Source: Brugia malayi (Eukaryota > Nematoda > Chromadorea > Rhabditida > Onchocercidae). From it: 64,000 bases of DNA. The stretch lies in NCBI RefSeq assembly GCF_000002995.4, contig NW_025062479.1:9229721-9293720 (forward strand), written 5' to 3'. Below are positions 42,552 to 54,132 of the stretch, piece after piece. The stretch's first letter is position 1, and each line of letters opens with the position of its first letter. A program made the translations under genes and the position numbers. The notes under the pieces were generated by a model that was not told the origin of the DNA, ran no database searches, and saw nothing but the letters and a program-made list of their open reading frames with translations.

Positions 42552-45500
42552 ATGTACACAGACAGAACGAAAGAATTATTTGCAGATTTAATTGAACGCC
42601 CACCTCTTAGCGATCAGTTACTGCAACGACCGCCATTTCGTTTCTTGCATGATATTGTTAAAGTCACAATTCAAAATACAGGATTTTTAATGGTTTGTTT
42701 TAAAAAACAAACTTTATGTTGGTAGTTTTGACCATATCAATCATTTTGAAGGAATAATAACGTTTTAAAATTTTTTAACATTGGGATAACATTGGCAACG
42801 GTCAACTACCGGTTGGCCGAATTAACTTGATTTGAGGTGTTGAACTTCATCTTACATTTAATTTGTTTATGGCATAAGTAGAGTTTCATTTTATTTGTTG
42901 CAAAATGTAGAATTTACCAAAACAGTCAACAGTAAGAAAATAGTTAATCAAGCAATAACACCTAACAATCATCCAGTTAAAAAGAATCAAAGATAGATAA
43001 CAGAGTAGTTTGAAGCTGATGTTTAGCATTTAACCTTATCGATTCAACTTTATTATAACTTTATCCATCCACAAAATTCATGTTAATTTTACCTTAAAGT
43101 AATTTATTTTAAAGTAATTCTATTGTCAGTAATATGAGCTAATATTTTTTAGATATCAGTACCATTATTCCTGATGATGTGAAGAAGTCAAATTATGATG
43201 TCATAATTATATGTCTACTTAAACTTAACAATATTGAGGCATCAAAAAAAAATTGTGATTAATGACATTTCAATTTATGTGCTGTAAAACTCAATTAATG
43301 AATATTTAATGAACTCCTGAGTAGTCAGTTTATTTGTACAGGATAACTTTACAAATGAGGAAATGGATGCATCAAATATAACTGATAAAACAGCAAAAGC
43401 GAATTTCTTGAAGACATTGATTAAAGCATTGAACGATGATGGATCATTGAAGAATGTCAAAGCTGCCAAAATAATAGCTGGAAAGGAACCCGAAATGACG
43501 AATTTGGTATGTACAAAAATGATTTTGAATTATCTGTAAATTCAAAATCATCTGTAAAATGATAATTGACAGCTGTAATTATAATCAATTTATTAGTAAT
43601 TTAGAGTTTTCAAGTTCTATCAGGCACATGCCTGCATGTAATTTTTAGTGATTAATTGGCCGATGTCGTCATCAATAAAATAAAATAAAAAATAACAAAT
43701 GCATTTGTTTGGAATCTTTAGTTTTGCTCTTTTCTTCGCTTGACATTTTATGAAATTTTAGAAGAAATACTTCGAACGTTTTAGATGCTGCAAAAATTAG
43801 CGATTAATGCAACAGCATTTCGTGATTCGAAATTAAAACATAATGCGAATGAAGAAAGACAAAAGAAAAAAACGCGTAAAAAGGGACGCAACAATAAAGG
43901 ATTGGAAAGACAAAATAGTGATAATGAAAGCAGGAAGGTTCTATCCTTCTTTATTAATCTAATGTTAATTATATAATGAGTTAATTGAAATTCCAGGGTT
44001 GAGCTAATTAATATTTCAAATTGTAGGAATCATTGAAATGTTGTGAACATTATTCGTAGATTTGAACGCAGAAGTAATACCATAACGAAATTATAAAGAA
44101 GAAAAAAAGGAATTTTTAGGCTGAAAAGGAGAAGCGACATTCAAGCAGAAGTAAGGAAAAGAGGAAGGAAGAAACTGAAAGTAAACCAAAGGTAATTAAA
44201 GAAATAGTTCACAGTAATGAACAAGGAGATTCCATTGATGAAAGACATTTTGAAGATATTGCACCGGAAACATCTTCAGTGAAGATGGAACCAGTGGTTA
44301 ACACTGATCAGGAATCACTGGGTTAGAAATTTATAATTTTGAAAACTTTATTTTCATTACTTTTTTTCGTAACTTGCCGCTTCTCTGTGAGAGCAGCGAC
44401 CGGATCCACCTGAATAAATTAACATGATCAGATAATATAGTTCCTATAATATGAATTATTAGCTGTAAGAAGTGAATACATGTCTATTTTTTATCTATCT
44501 GCTTTCAAGTTCCGTATCTCCGTGCTTCACTTCTAAGAATTAATTGGTGCATTCCTAACATAAAGAAATTGGATTCAGTAAAATTCTTCAACTTCTTAAA
44601 AAATACGTCAAATATGTATATATATATATATATATTTTGCTTTGATCATAATAAAATATTTCTAGTAAATGCGAAGGCAGAAGATATAAGAAATGAAAAT
44701 AAACAACCTTCGGCATCACCAGTATTAGAGGAACAGCTACGGTTCATTATAATCTTTTTTAATTTATTCCAATTAAAATTTCAGAATATAAAAATTTCTT
44801 GGAAAATCTCTGATGCTCATTATTTGCAATATCCATATGTCATATAATATGCGTAAAAATTTCTCTTCAGACAATCAGCATCATCAGGACGACCACGTAC
44901 ATCAGCCAGTAGATTGGGCACTGCTGCAGCTCGACCAGCTCCTCCCAAGATTAAGAAGAAACGAGTGGAAGAAATTGATCGAAAACCAGAAACCGCAAGT
45001 TTTTTTTCAAATAAAATAAAACTTGTAATTATCCAAATTTTCTTTTTTATAAATCAAAAAATAGATTCGTACACGAACAAATTATTTCTTTGATCTTACA
45101 GAATGTGCAAACAAGCGGAGTAATTATTGGTGAACGAATGGAAAGTGATGAGTATTTTGTTGTAGAAATTGAACCATCATACGATCAAACTGATCAGATT
45201 AATGATGATGAGGTGTATTTCTCTAAAAACTTAAAGATTGATGCAATACAAGTTAAAATGATCACCGTCATATATTTTTCATAAAATCTTTATCTTAAAA
45301 ATTAATCTGTCTCAGCCTAATCACATACTCTTAGGTTATCAGTACTTAAGCTATCCCATCAAACTTTGTAATCCTCAACTTTAAAATTAAAATTATCTCT
45401 TATGCAAATATTATCCAAGAGCCACTACACCTAATTTCAGCTAATCAGCGAAGAACATGGCGGCTTAGTACGGAAAATTCTTGAGACTAAAAAAGAACTA

Positions 45501-46289
45501 GAAGATAAAATAAGCAAAGAAGCTTACAGCGCTCCCATTAGTGTATTTGATGAAAAGAATCAAGCAAGGTCACAACAGGAGGTTTTATATTTCATTTTAT
45601 TAGTTTCATCTTCTAATCCTTTTTGGTTTCTTTATCAAGTTCTCTTATCTTTTGAAATTGAGCTTTATTCTAACAGGAAAATCAGCATATGAGTTCATTG
45701 CTGATATATTTGTTCCTGCTAATGTTAGCATTTTTTTCATTTCTTAATTGCAGTTAATTTGATTTAATTGAAGAGTTCAAGTCTCAGCCAACGAAAATTT
45801 AAAACTAATATTTGCGAAAGTTTTATTTTACTTTTCATTTCCATTTTTTTCAGCTAGCTAATCTACAAAAGACTATACAGCAGATAACACAAACAACGCA
45901 TCTACTTGCTCGTTTCCTTGATAACGTACAGGTTATCATTACTTATTCTATAGATTTATGATATTGAGAAGAGTTATTATAATGCGAATTAACATCTGCC
46001 CAAAACAACTGAAAGGAGATGATGCTGTTTCTGTTTACTTAATGGTACTTTATAGGAAGACGCTGAGATTATGTTAAAAGAAATGGAAGAATGGTGTTTA
46101 GAAAGTACTAAAAATATACGTGAATTGCGAGAACGAAAAGCGAATGCAGAAGGATCATCGGAGATTTTACTGCTGAAGTTAAATCAGTTAGATGAGCAGA
46201 TCAAAGAAGTAAAAAGCGCCATTGTTCAAACTAAAGCTAACGTGATAGCAAATGAAGAGAAAATTCGAATTATTGTTAATAATATTTAA
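42552..46289 (+). CDS. dyf-11: Intraflagellar transport protein IFT54 / TRAF3IP1 (MIP-T3), DYF-11 orthologue
   Basis: IFT54 is a peripheral IFT-B subunit that links the complex to tubulin and kinesin-2; in nematodes cilia occur only on sensory neurons. Ten exons: 42552-42692, 43342-43506, 43785-43937, 44120-44321, 44666-44741, 44871-45024, 45102-45212, 45441-45581, 45854-45931, 46056-46289; 484 residues, with all phases consistent. The ATG lies 12 bases after a GCTTTCAG acceptor (ends 42540), pointing to trans-splicing. Residues 1-105 match the N-terminal calponin-homology-like domain: IERPPLSDQLLQRPPFRFLHDI, NTGFL, and AKIIAGKEPEMTN. Residues 115-240 are Lys/Glu-rich low complexity, as in the family. 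The segment SASRLGTAAARPAPPKIKKK matches the conserved ARPAPP motif. Residues 335-484 form the C-terminal coiled coil that binds IFT20. Length is shorter than the human protein mainly in the charged middle. AATAAA follows seven bases after the stop. Confidence 0.95.
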
Positions 46290-46295
46290 TTTTTC

Positions 46296-46301
46296 AATAA
46301 A
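46296..46301 (+). terminator. Polyadenylation signal AATAAA of dyf-11
   Basis: AATAAA begins seven bases after the dyf-11 stop codon, implying a very short 3' UTR, as is common in nematodes. Confidence 0.6.
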
Positions 46302-46628
46302 TTTCATAACAATCTACTTGTCTAACATTCATTACTTTCACAATTCAAGAAAGTTTCCCGTGTATGCCAACTAGTTTGAACGAACAAATGGATTTGACTC
46401 ATTTCTAAGAAAATTTTTTATGTATTAATTTGGATAAATAATATTTGCAAACAACGATACGATGATATGCGAATGGAGAAAAAAAAAGGAACATTGAGAA
46501 TGATAAAATTTTTTGAGGGAATCACTTTTGTGTTATCAAGTCCGTAGATAATAAAATATTATTTGTTGCAAAGATAATTCATTAACAGAATTTCTCCAGT
46601 CATCGTTTTATCACAAACATTTAGCAAT

Positions 46629-46716
46629 GGACTTCACTTACTCAAAGCTCAATTATTGCCGCATAAGCCATTTGCGCTTTCCGTGCTAATGTTTCTGCAC
46701 TGTTCCAGCACTCCTG
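46629..46716 (-). other. Possible short minus-strand exon
   Basis: On minus, a long T run ending in CACAAAATGCAG could be a 3' splice site. It is followed by an open segment ECWNSAETLARKAQMAYAA and a stop shortly after. No partner exon was found on the minus strand and no family is recognised. Confidence 0.18.
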
Positions 46717-47474
46717 CATTTTGTGAAAAAAAAAAAAAAAAAGGAATCAATTTCAATAAATTTGAAAAGATTCAATGTTGCTGAAATGATACTTTTTGAC
46801 AAACTTCAATATGCAATTGTCTTACTTCGCATGGTTTTTTGGATGCGAAAGATAAATTCAGTACACTTACAATCATTTCTACTCTATCTTATTGCTATAA
46901 TAATTCAAAAACGTTTGTTAAAAGCATATCGCGTTGAAATTGCTTGAGAACCTTTTCACAAAATTCAAAAAGTCATTTAAAATGTTATTTGAAGTGCTAA
47001 TGCGACTATCTTATATGAAAAAGCATGAAGATGTTGTTTTTGTCACCATCATTACAAATGTTCCCAAAAGTTTGAAAACAATAAAAGTACAATGCATTAT
47101 TTTTCATATCTATTTCCCAAAAGTTTCTTTGTAATTCTTCATATAAAATTAATTAAAAACAATTTATAACCAAATTCAAAACTTTGAAAAATTAAAGCAA
47201 ATAGTATTCCTTCCGCAGCGGAAAATGAAAGAAAGAAAAAGTTGAAGTTTCATAATGCAGATGGATCACCTGTTGCTCTGCTATCTTTTGATCAGTCCTA
47301 TCGTGCACACATTTGATATACTTTTGTATTCAAACAGTCAACTTTAGACTAATACCTGAAATGTTGTACTTAATGTAAGGCAGACTTATGAAAGTTTGGA
47401 AGAAGAAATTTATGTCTAGTATAAACTGGTTAAAATCTGAAATTTTTAATGTATTTATATATATCATCATGCCG

Positions 47475-47597
47475 TTATATAAAATACATGGACTCTACTT
47501 CATGACAAATTAAATTTTGTAGAATTAAGAGTTGAAAGTACTCTTAATTCTACAAAATTTAATTTGTCATGAAGTAGAATCCATGTATTTTATATAA
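47475..47597. repeat. Near-perfect 58-bp inverted repeat with 7-base spacer
   Basis: Left arm 47475-47532 and right arm 47540-47597 are reverse complements with one mismatch (C at left, T at the matching place on the right arm, within GGACTCT/GGATTCT). The spacer is 47533-47539. A transcript would form a 58-bp hairpin. No transposase or target-site duplication was recognised, although the ends are TA-rich (TTATATAA). Confidence 0.92.
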
Positions 47598-47690
47598 GCT
47601 TCCGAATGTCGTGCATTTGAATTTATTATTCTTATCAGAAGTTTTGTAAATAATTGATACATGTTTAAGGAATCAAGTTATAATTTCAGA

Positions 47691-48053
47691 TGAAAACAAC
47701 TACAGAATTCTCGGTTTTCTTCAAATAATGACAGCAGCAATTTTGACTGCTCTGATTAAGATTGAAATGCCACTACCAGTAAGTTTAATCTAATTTTCAC
47801 TAACTGCTTTTGAAAATTCTGTGTGTGAACAGATATGGTATTTATCCAGATCATAAAACCTTACCTATCTGCTCCTTCATGCTTGTATATATTCTATTCT
47901 AACATTTTTAAAAAATAAACATTGATGTTAAAGTCTCTAACAATAAATTTACGAACATTCCAGAGATGTGTTCTTGATATCAAATTAAGTAACAATATAG
48001 ATTATATCAAAGACTGTACACTCACATCTTCAATCTTTAATCTTTTCCAATAA
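47691..48053 (+). pseudogene. Two orphan exons, faintly PEX10-like
   Basis: Exon 47691-47779 has TAATTTCAG before it and CCA/GTAAGT after it; its open frame reads ENNYRILGFLQIMTAAIL and then IKIEMPLP. It joins at phase 0 to 47964-48053 (acceptor ACATTCCAG), which starts RCVLDIKLSNN, continues IDYIKDCTL and ends at a TAA. The hydrophobic YRILGF segment followed by C-V-L...D-C recalls PEX10, where YRLLG precedes a RING finger starting C-x-x-C and reaching C-G-H after 15 residues. Here the second zinc ligand is Asp and C-G-H is C-T-L, so a RING could not fold. No upstream exons could be joined with confidence. It could be a relic, a partial gene of another family, or chance. Confidence 0.28.
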
Positions 48054-48921
48054 TTGGTATAGCACTATAAGTGTATTTTAGGAAAAGGTGTATTTTTTTT
48101 ACAATATTTATAGGCAAGTGATTTTGTAGTATTTGTTTTTCTTACCTACATTTAAAGTTAAAAAATATTAATGAGTAAGTTTGTTCTTCATGGTTATGTT
48201 TAGCATGTAAGATGTTTGAAATTAAATGAATGATATCATTTTGCTGCTAAAATTTGTTTTAATTTTTTGACATTTATTTAAAGCAATTAGTTGATAGAGC
48301 TTAACTGCAAGCTTATGAACAACTGACCATTTGCGCAAATAAAATATAAATGAATTAAATAATCGAAGGTATAAGCGAAGGAGAGTGTGCACAGCGTTCA
48401 TCCCCAGTAGGTAATCACTGCATCTTGCGCTTCGTTGTGATACCATGTGCTGAACGTGCAATGTATACCGTAAAAAGAGAAAAATGAGCAATGTGCAAAA
48501 AACCGAAAACAGTAGGAATCCATAAAAATTATTACCAAAAAATTTAAATATCGATTTTTTGCTTATGGAAATTTTTACTTCTCAAGTTTCATTTATAAAC
48601 AGTGTGATTGTTACAAACAGTTAAAGTGCGGTCATTTATATTTTTTTCTCGCGAACTTATGGTATAATGTGCTAAAGAAGTGATTGTGTTCTTGCTTTTC
48701 TATTCTTTCCCTCACTTTTGATAATTAATTGTACAAATAAATGTGAATAGAAAGATATATTGCAAGAAGCTATATTAGAAATTATTCCAAAAAGGAAAGA
48801 AACTTATTTGAAATGAATTAATAAAATTAGCCATGTCTATTCCTACCCAAAAAATATGAGCATACTTTTAGATCATGATCCGAGGTAGAGGTCGGGAGGT
48901 CATGAGATTTAGAGGCATTAA

Positions 48922-48965
<44 letters not shown>

Positions 48966-49158
48966 ATTCTAAGCTATTTTATTGTTGTCTACAAAATTGA
49001 TTCGATTTTGCTCCACTAAGATGACATATTCAGCAATGTCCCATCGAGTTTTCACATTAAATGCTTTGCTCGTCTTCAGAGTATAAAAATAATGTTTGCT
49101 ATTCTGCTGTATCAAATCATGATTTTATAATCATGATTAAGTGGAACACTGATTATGC
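48054..49158. other. Intergenic region before the TAB1-like gene
   Basis: No recognised exon. It contains a 38-base T run at 48925-48962, the longest homopolymer noticed in the window. Confidence 0.45.
48925..48962. repeat. T38 homopolymer
   Basis: An uninterrupted run of 38 T residues. Read from the other strand it could be the poly(A) of an old retrocopy, but the flank shows no recognisable gene. Confidence 0.9.
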
Positions 49159-52100
49159 ATGATAATTGCAGTAGTAGTTAAAACTGTTTGCTTCAGTTCC
49201 GCATTTCCTCTTAAAGGAAAAGACGATAGAGTCATGCATTGGTACGACAGTGTGTACGAGGCATGCAAACACTGCAACGGATATACTGCACCCGAAGCGC
49301 TCTATGGACCTGAAAGGATTACAGCGAATGGATGTGAATTGCAACATAAAACGTTTTCATTCGTGTAAGTTGTCACCAAATAATATCTAACAATACTTTA
49401 AATTTTTTATCAGTTTTTTATCTTATATGCAAATATTGTCGCAGATTCCGCTAAAAGATATCATGAAATGTGAACATTACAATGAATTGTATTCCAATCA
49501 AAGAGTTTTAAAATCATTATCAAAACTGCAAATTTTTATGCAAATGCATGAACATGATTATGAATAATATAGAGCAATGTAAACTAGAAAAATAAAAATA
49601 AGAGAAAAACAAATCAGAGTCAAAAAGATCTAAAAATCTTGCCTTTTTCTTTTACCATCGTTTTTCTCTTTTTTTCCTCCTTCCTCCATTTTTATTCCGT
49701 TCAAATCGTTCCGTTTAATTAAATTATTGCATCTATTTTTTTTTTTAAAAATGTAAAATCAAATTACTTAGCATTCAACTATGCTGCAATTCCTTCTCTG
49801 TTTTAAACAGGAAGACTATTTATCAAAAAAATTTTGTTGTTTCAAGGTTGAAAAGGAAATAAATCCTGTCAATTACTAGGAAAAAAAAAAACTTTTGGGA
49901 AGTTTAATAGAATTCACATCTTTCCTTAATTTTTTCTTTTAAAACTTCCTAAATAACTTATTGTGTTTTGTAAATGATGAAGGCAGAGCAGGACGGAAAA
50001 TAATTGAAATAATGATTTAAGTAAGCTGATGCTATACTAACAGCTATTAGCATCCAATGCTTGACCACTGTTGATCAAGCAGTTACGGTTGGATATTCTA
50101 CTAAAGTCACATAAATTAAGAAAATCACAGGAATGTTGTCGTTTTTACTGCGAAGTTTTGGTAATCTGAGGTTCTATTTAATGACAATTATTCTTTACAA
50201 ATGTTAACTTCAATGATTTATGGTGGACCACGCATTACCATAAATGTTCACACATTTTTTTACAAACATAAAACTGTTTGCTTTCGAATTTAGCTGGAAA
50301 CTCTATAAATTCAATATAAATAAACTCATTTTAATTTGAGGATGAAATGTATGTAAAAGTTCAATTGAAAAGTAGCAAATATTTCAGTGATTATCGATCG
50401 GGAAAAGAAGTTCGCTTATATGGTATTATAGACCGATACACGCCAGGTGCAGACGCTGATGAACTGGTAAATCAGCTTGTTACTGATTTACTACCTTTCG
50501 ATCGTACAACCGACCACATATTGAACAACAATCCCAGCGATCGAGAGGTTTGTCAAGACATGTCTTTTCCGTAGTTGACTATTTTTGTTACATAACATTC
50601 GTACAGGTTCATGTTATCAGCGATCTATCAACAGTACAGATTATCACTTGATAAATGATTGCACAGACTGAAGTGCATAGGTTAAAATTCTGTTATAGTG
50701 TTTGTCTCATATAGTTCTGGGAAGTTGTTTCGCGTTTTGCACTTACATTGAACAATACGACATTTGGAAAAAAATCGGAACTTGACTTAAGTAGAAACAG
50801 TAAAATTGAAATATACAATTTGCAAAAATAAACAAAATATTCATTTTATATTTATTTTCAATTTATAAAATCCGATCTGAAATGATTGAAAAAAAAAAAA
50901 AAAAAACCAACCAACAGCTGCGGGTATTTACTTCAAAATTACAGAAAAATCATAGTTGCTGGAAAGCTCGGATTTTATAAACCTATGTGTGTTTTAGATA
51001 TATTGTTTGTTGGATGGAGTATTACGCAAGGTTTTTAAAGTCGATTTAAATAACGGCAATGTAAACACACCTTTATATTATGGAAACGACTCACAGGGAT
51101 CACCTGGATCTTCTGGAAGCATGCATGGGAGCAATGGCACCATACAAATAAATGGAAATTTTGTAGTACCAAATAATGGAATTAATTTGTCAAACACGGT
51201 AATATCGAATCAACCAATTACCGAAGTAGTAGCACAGAAGCTGTCTGTGATGCAGTTCCTTAATTTTTATAAGGATATCATTGAACGAGTAGATGAAGCG
51301 GCGAATGCAGACGAGAAAAGACACATGAATTCGGTGGCTAATATAAATCAAGTTAATCTGATAACTCCTCCATTTAATACGTATAACATGACACCAATGG
51401 CACCAATGGCACCACTACAACCGCTAGCACCATTACCACCACTAGCACCACCAGTGCCACAGTTTCCATATCCGTTGGGAAATCCTTATCCTCATGTTGA
51501 AGTAACTTCAAATAACAATTTCATGTACTGCCAACCTCCTCCAGTGTATCCACCAAGAAGAAAAGGTGGTGCGACTAATAGAAAATTTATGGCTCGCAAT
51601 ACAACTTTACCACCTATTATGGAATCATCTGAAAGATGGTGGACTGATGAGGGTGATTGTCTGACACATCTTAATCAACAGCAGAATCTTAACCTTCCGG
51701 GAAATGCAATTATGCCGCAAACAATTCCTCAGCCAATTCCGCCATTCCAGTTAACTTCTGCGACACCTCCTATAGAAGTTGCTCGCAGTAGTAATGACGA
51801 CCAATTTCTCCATGAAATTGAGAGAGTGGCTACTGATCTAGGTTTTATCGAGAACTATGCTTTCAAAGAACGCGGTGAAACACCAAGTGTTAAAAGTGAG
51901 GATAAAGGTACCATCGTTGATTCTTTAAATTGCGGTGATACGTCTTCCCCATTTACGGCAGCAGCAATCGTCTTTATTTTTGGTGACAAAATGTTCGTTG
52001 GCAGTATCGGTGATTCGAGGTAATTCAATTTGCCACTTACATTTGTAATACTTTTAAAGTTAATTCATAAAAATAATTTAAAATTCAATTGGTTGTATCA

Positions 52101-54132
52101 ACTTTTAGTCACTTTTTCGACTTTCACTTATTGAATTTGCGTTATTCTAACCTAAGAAACATCATTTATATCTTTTTGAGGTAGATAATTGTTTCTATTA
52201 AATCTAACTTTTGAGTTTTCAACCCATCGTTCAAACAAAATAACATGAAATGGAATTATTTTAAAATGATTGCTTGATTCATTCTGCATTAATAGCTTAA
52301 TCAATTGATATTCCATTAAATTGTCCACTTAGGGTTATTTTGATGCGCCAAAAATGCCATTATTTGGATGTAATGTATTTGAATGAGCCACCGCTTGCTT
52401 GGTATCCTGTAAGTTAGATCTTTTATTCACCAATATTTTTTGCTCTTCGTACTGAACTTTTTTGGTCGGAATTTCTTTTTGTCCGTTAATTTTTCCGTAT
52501 TTTTTTTGTTAATTTTCCAGGTTTTTTTGTGAGTGCTCAATTTCAGATTGCAGCGGCAAAAAATGCATGTTTCAAAGGCAAACATTACATTTTATTCCAA
52601 GAACCGATCATTCGTGGTGGATTTCTGGTGAGTAACATACCATTTCAGTAAGCGATTACTATAAAACTGAGAAGTATGAAATGATTTTATAGATTATTGG
52701 AATAAATTGTTGAAAATTTCTACATTGAAGTATAATTTTAGATTAATGATTATTCAATTTTTCTTTTGATGTTCAACGAAGGTGTCGTTACGAACATGTT
52801 AAATTTGAATGACCGTCACCGAACTTCCAATGAAATAAATCGAACCGCTGTCCAAATGGTCATTAAAATTCTTGCAAAGTATCCTTCAGGAGGTTTAACT
52901 TTTATTTCGTATATATCCTATTTGTAGCAGTTCTGTTGTTGTAGAAAAAAGAGCATACTCTTAACGCCATATTTTAAAAAAAGCTTTTTTAGTGACACTA
53001 ACTTTTGCTTTTTTAGAAAGAATGTAATCTGAGAAGTTCTTTTTTATTGTATTTCAATGAGCCAGTTTTACGTTCCATTAGCATTGGATGATTTCTTAAT
53101 ACTTGTGTGAAAAATTAAATTAGCTAAAAAGTAAGCTGTCATTGAAAACGATAAAGTTTCTAGAGAATTGACCGAAAAGGAAGTTAAATTGTAATTAACT
53201 TTGAACTGAGGTAAGAAAATTGTTGAAAGATTGCATTCAGATTAATTTTCAGATATCGCACAAAAATTTGTAGCACATATTAAGCACAGCTGCAATCGAA
53301 AATACAAGCCAATCACTGTATTAGGTGGAGTTAGACGAGAGGCGATGTCATTTCTGTATGTGGACCTTCGACCACTGGTTGAAATATTGAAAAATGCAAA
53401 GGAATACGATAGTAAAGAATACGATCATATTATGAAGATTTGTGAACCGCAGGTTTGCTCATCTTTCTGATTTCAACAAACTTTGTCATATGAGCTTTTC
53501 TGTTGAATCTTATTAATCCACTACATTCAGAAGTTAGGTAGAGAAACTGTAAGAACGATATTTATTCAGTTTATCCCAAAAATGAAAATTTGTTTTGCAC
53601 AAACGGTGCAGCAATCTGCTAGAAATACCACAGTGTAATGTTACTAGTTTCTCTTCGTATGAATAGTTATCTGCAACCTGAGTTGAAATTTGTACGATTC
53701 TGCATCACAATACATTGAAGTGATAAATCTTACCTCGAATACAACATGCTTAACTCTGGTGTGTTTCATAAACCAAATTTTGAACAAACTGTTATGCGAG
53801 CAAAAATTACATTTAATCACTTTATCTTAATAAATGGAATCTATGACGTCTTTTGTAGAAGAAAATCCATTAAACTTAATGACGGGCTATTGAAGGAATG
53901 ATTTTAGCTGAATGTTTCGGAACCAAAAGTGGAATCGCACCCAAAATTGAAGGAATATTCATCTCCGCTGGAAGTGGATGAGGAAACTGTAAAGAATGCT
54001 ACATCGATGAACAAAGTATATGATATGTTTCAAGAAATATTTGAGCGTGAGGAACGTGAACGTCGATTAATGGAGAGTATTTCCAACATAAGTGAAGATA
54101 CATGGCTGTTTCTGAGAAGTGATCAGAATTAA
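49159..54132 (+). CDS. tap-1: TAB1-like PP2C pseudophosphatase with a proline-rich insert (TAP-1-like)
   Basis: TAB1 is an inactive PP2C fold that binds and activates the kinase TAK1; the C. elegans counterpart is TAP-1, which binds MOM-4. Eight exons: 49159-49364, 50388-50547, 50998-52019, 52333-52408, 52547-52627, 52742-52892, 53253-53452, 53908-54132; 706 residues, phases consistent. Match to TAB1: RLYGIIDRYTPG for its FLYGVFNGYDG; REIYCLLDGVLRKVF for the helix after it; AAAIVFIFGDKMFVGSIGDSR for its AVVAVLLNNKLYVANVGTNR; EPIIRGGFL then MFNEGV for its EPEIHG and MSEGL. The PP2C metal-binding DGHGG and DG motifs are absent. Unlike TAB1, exon 3 adds roughly 250 residues, including a Pro-rich block (254-300: MAPMAPLQPLAPLPPLAPP). 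The C-terminus is charged and helical. The exon 6 donor (GTTTAA) is weak, and the first ATG is the best visible but not certain. Assignment rests on pattern alignment, not a search. Confidence 0.75.

Noticed and set aside
46723..47134. Two overlapping plus-strand frames of 74 and 66 codons
   Set aside because: The first starts in a poly(A) run, both are Leu/Ile/Lys-rich, and neither joins in phase to the exon at 47691.
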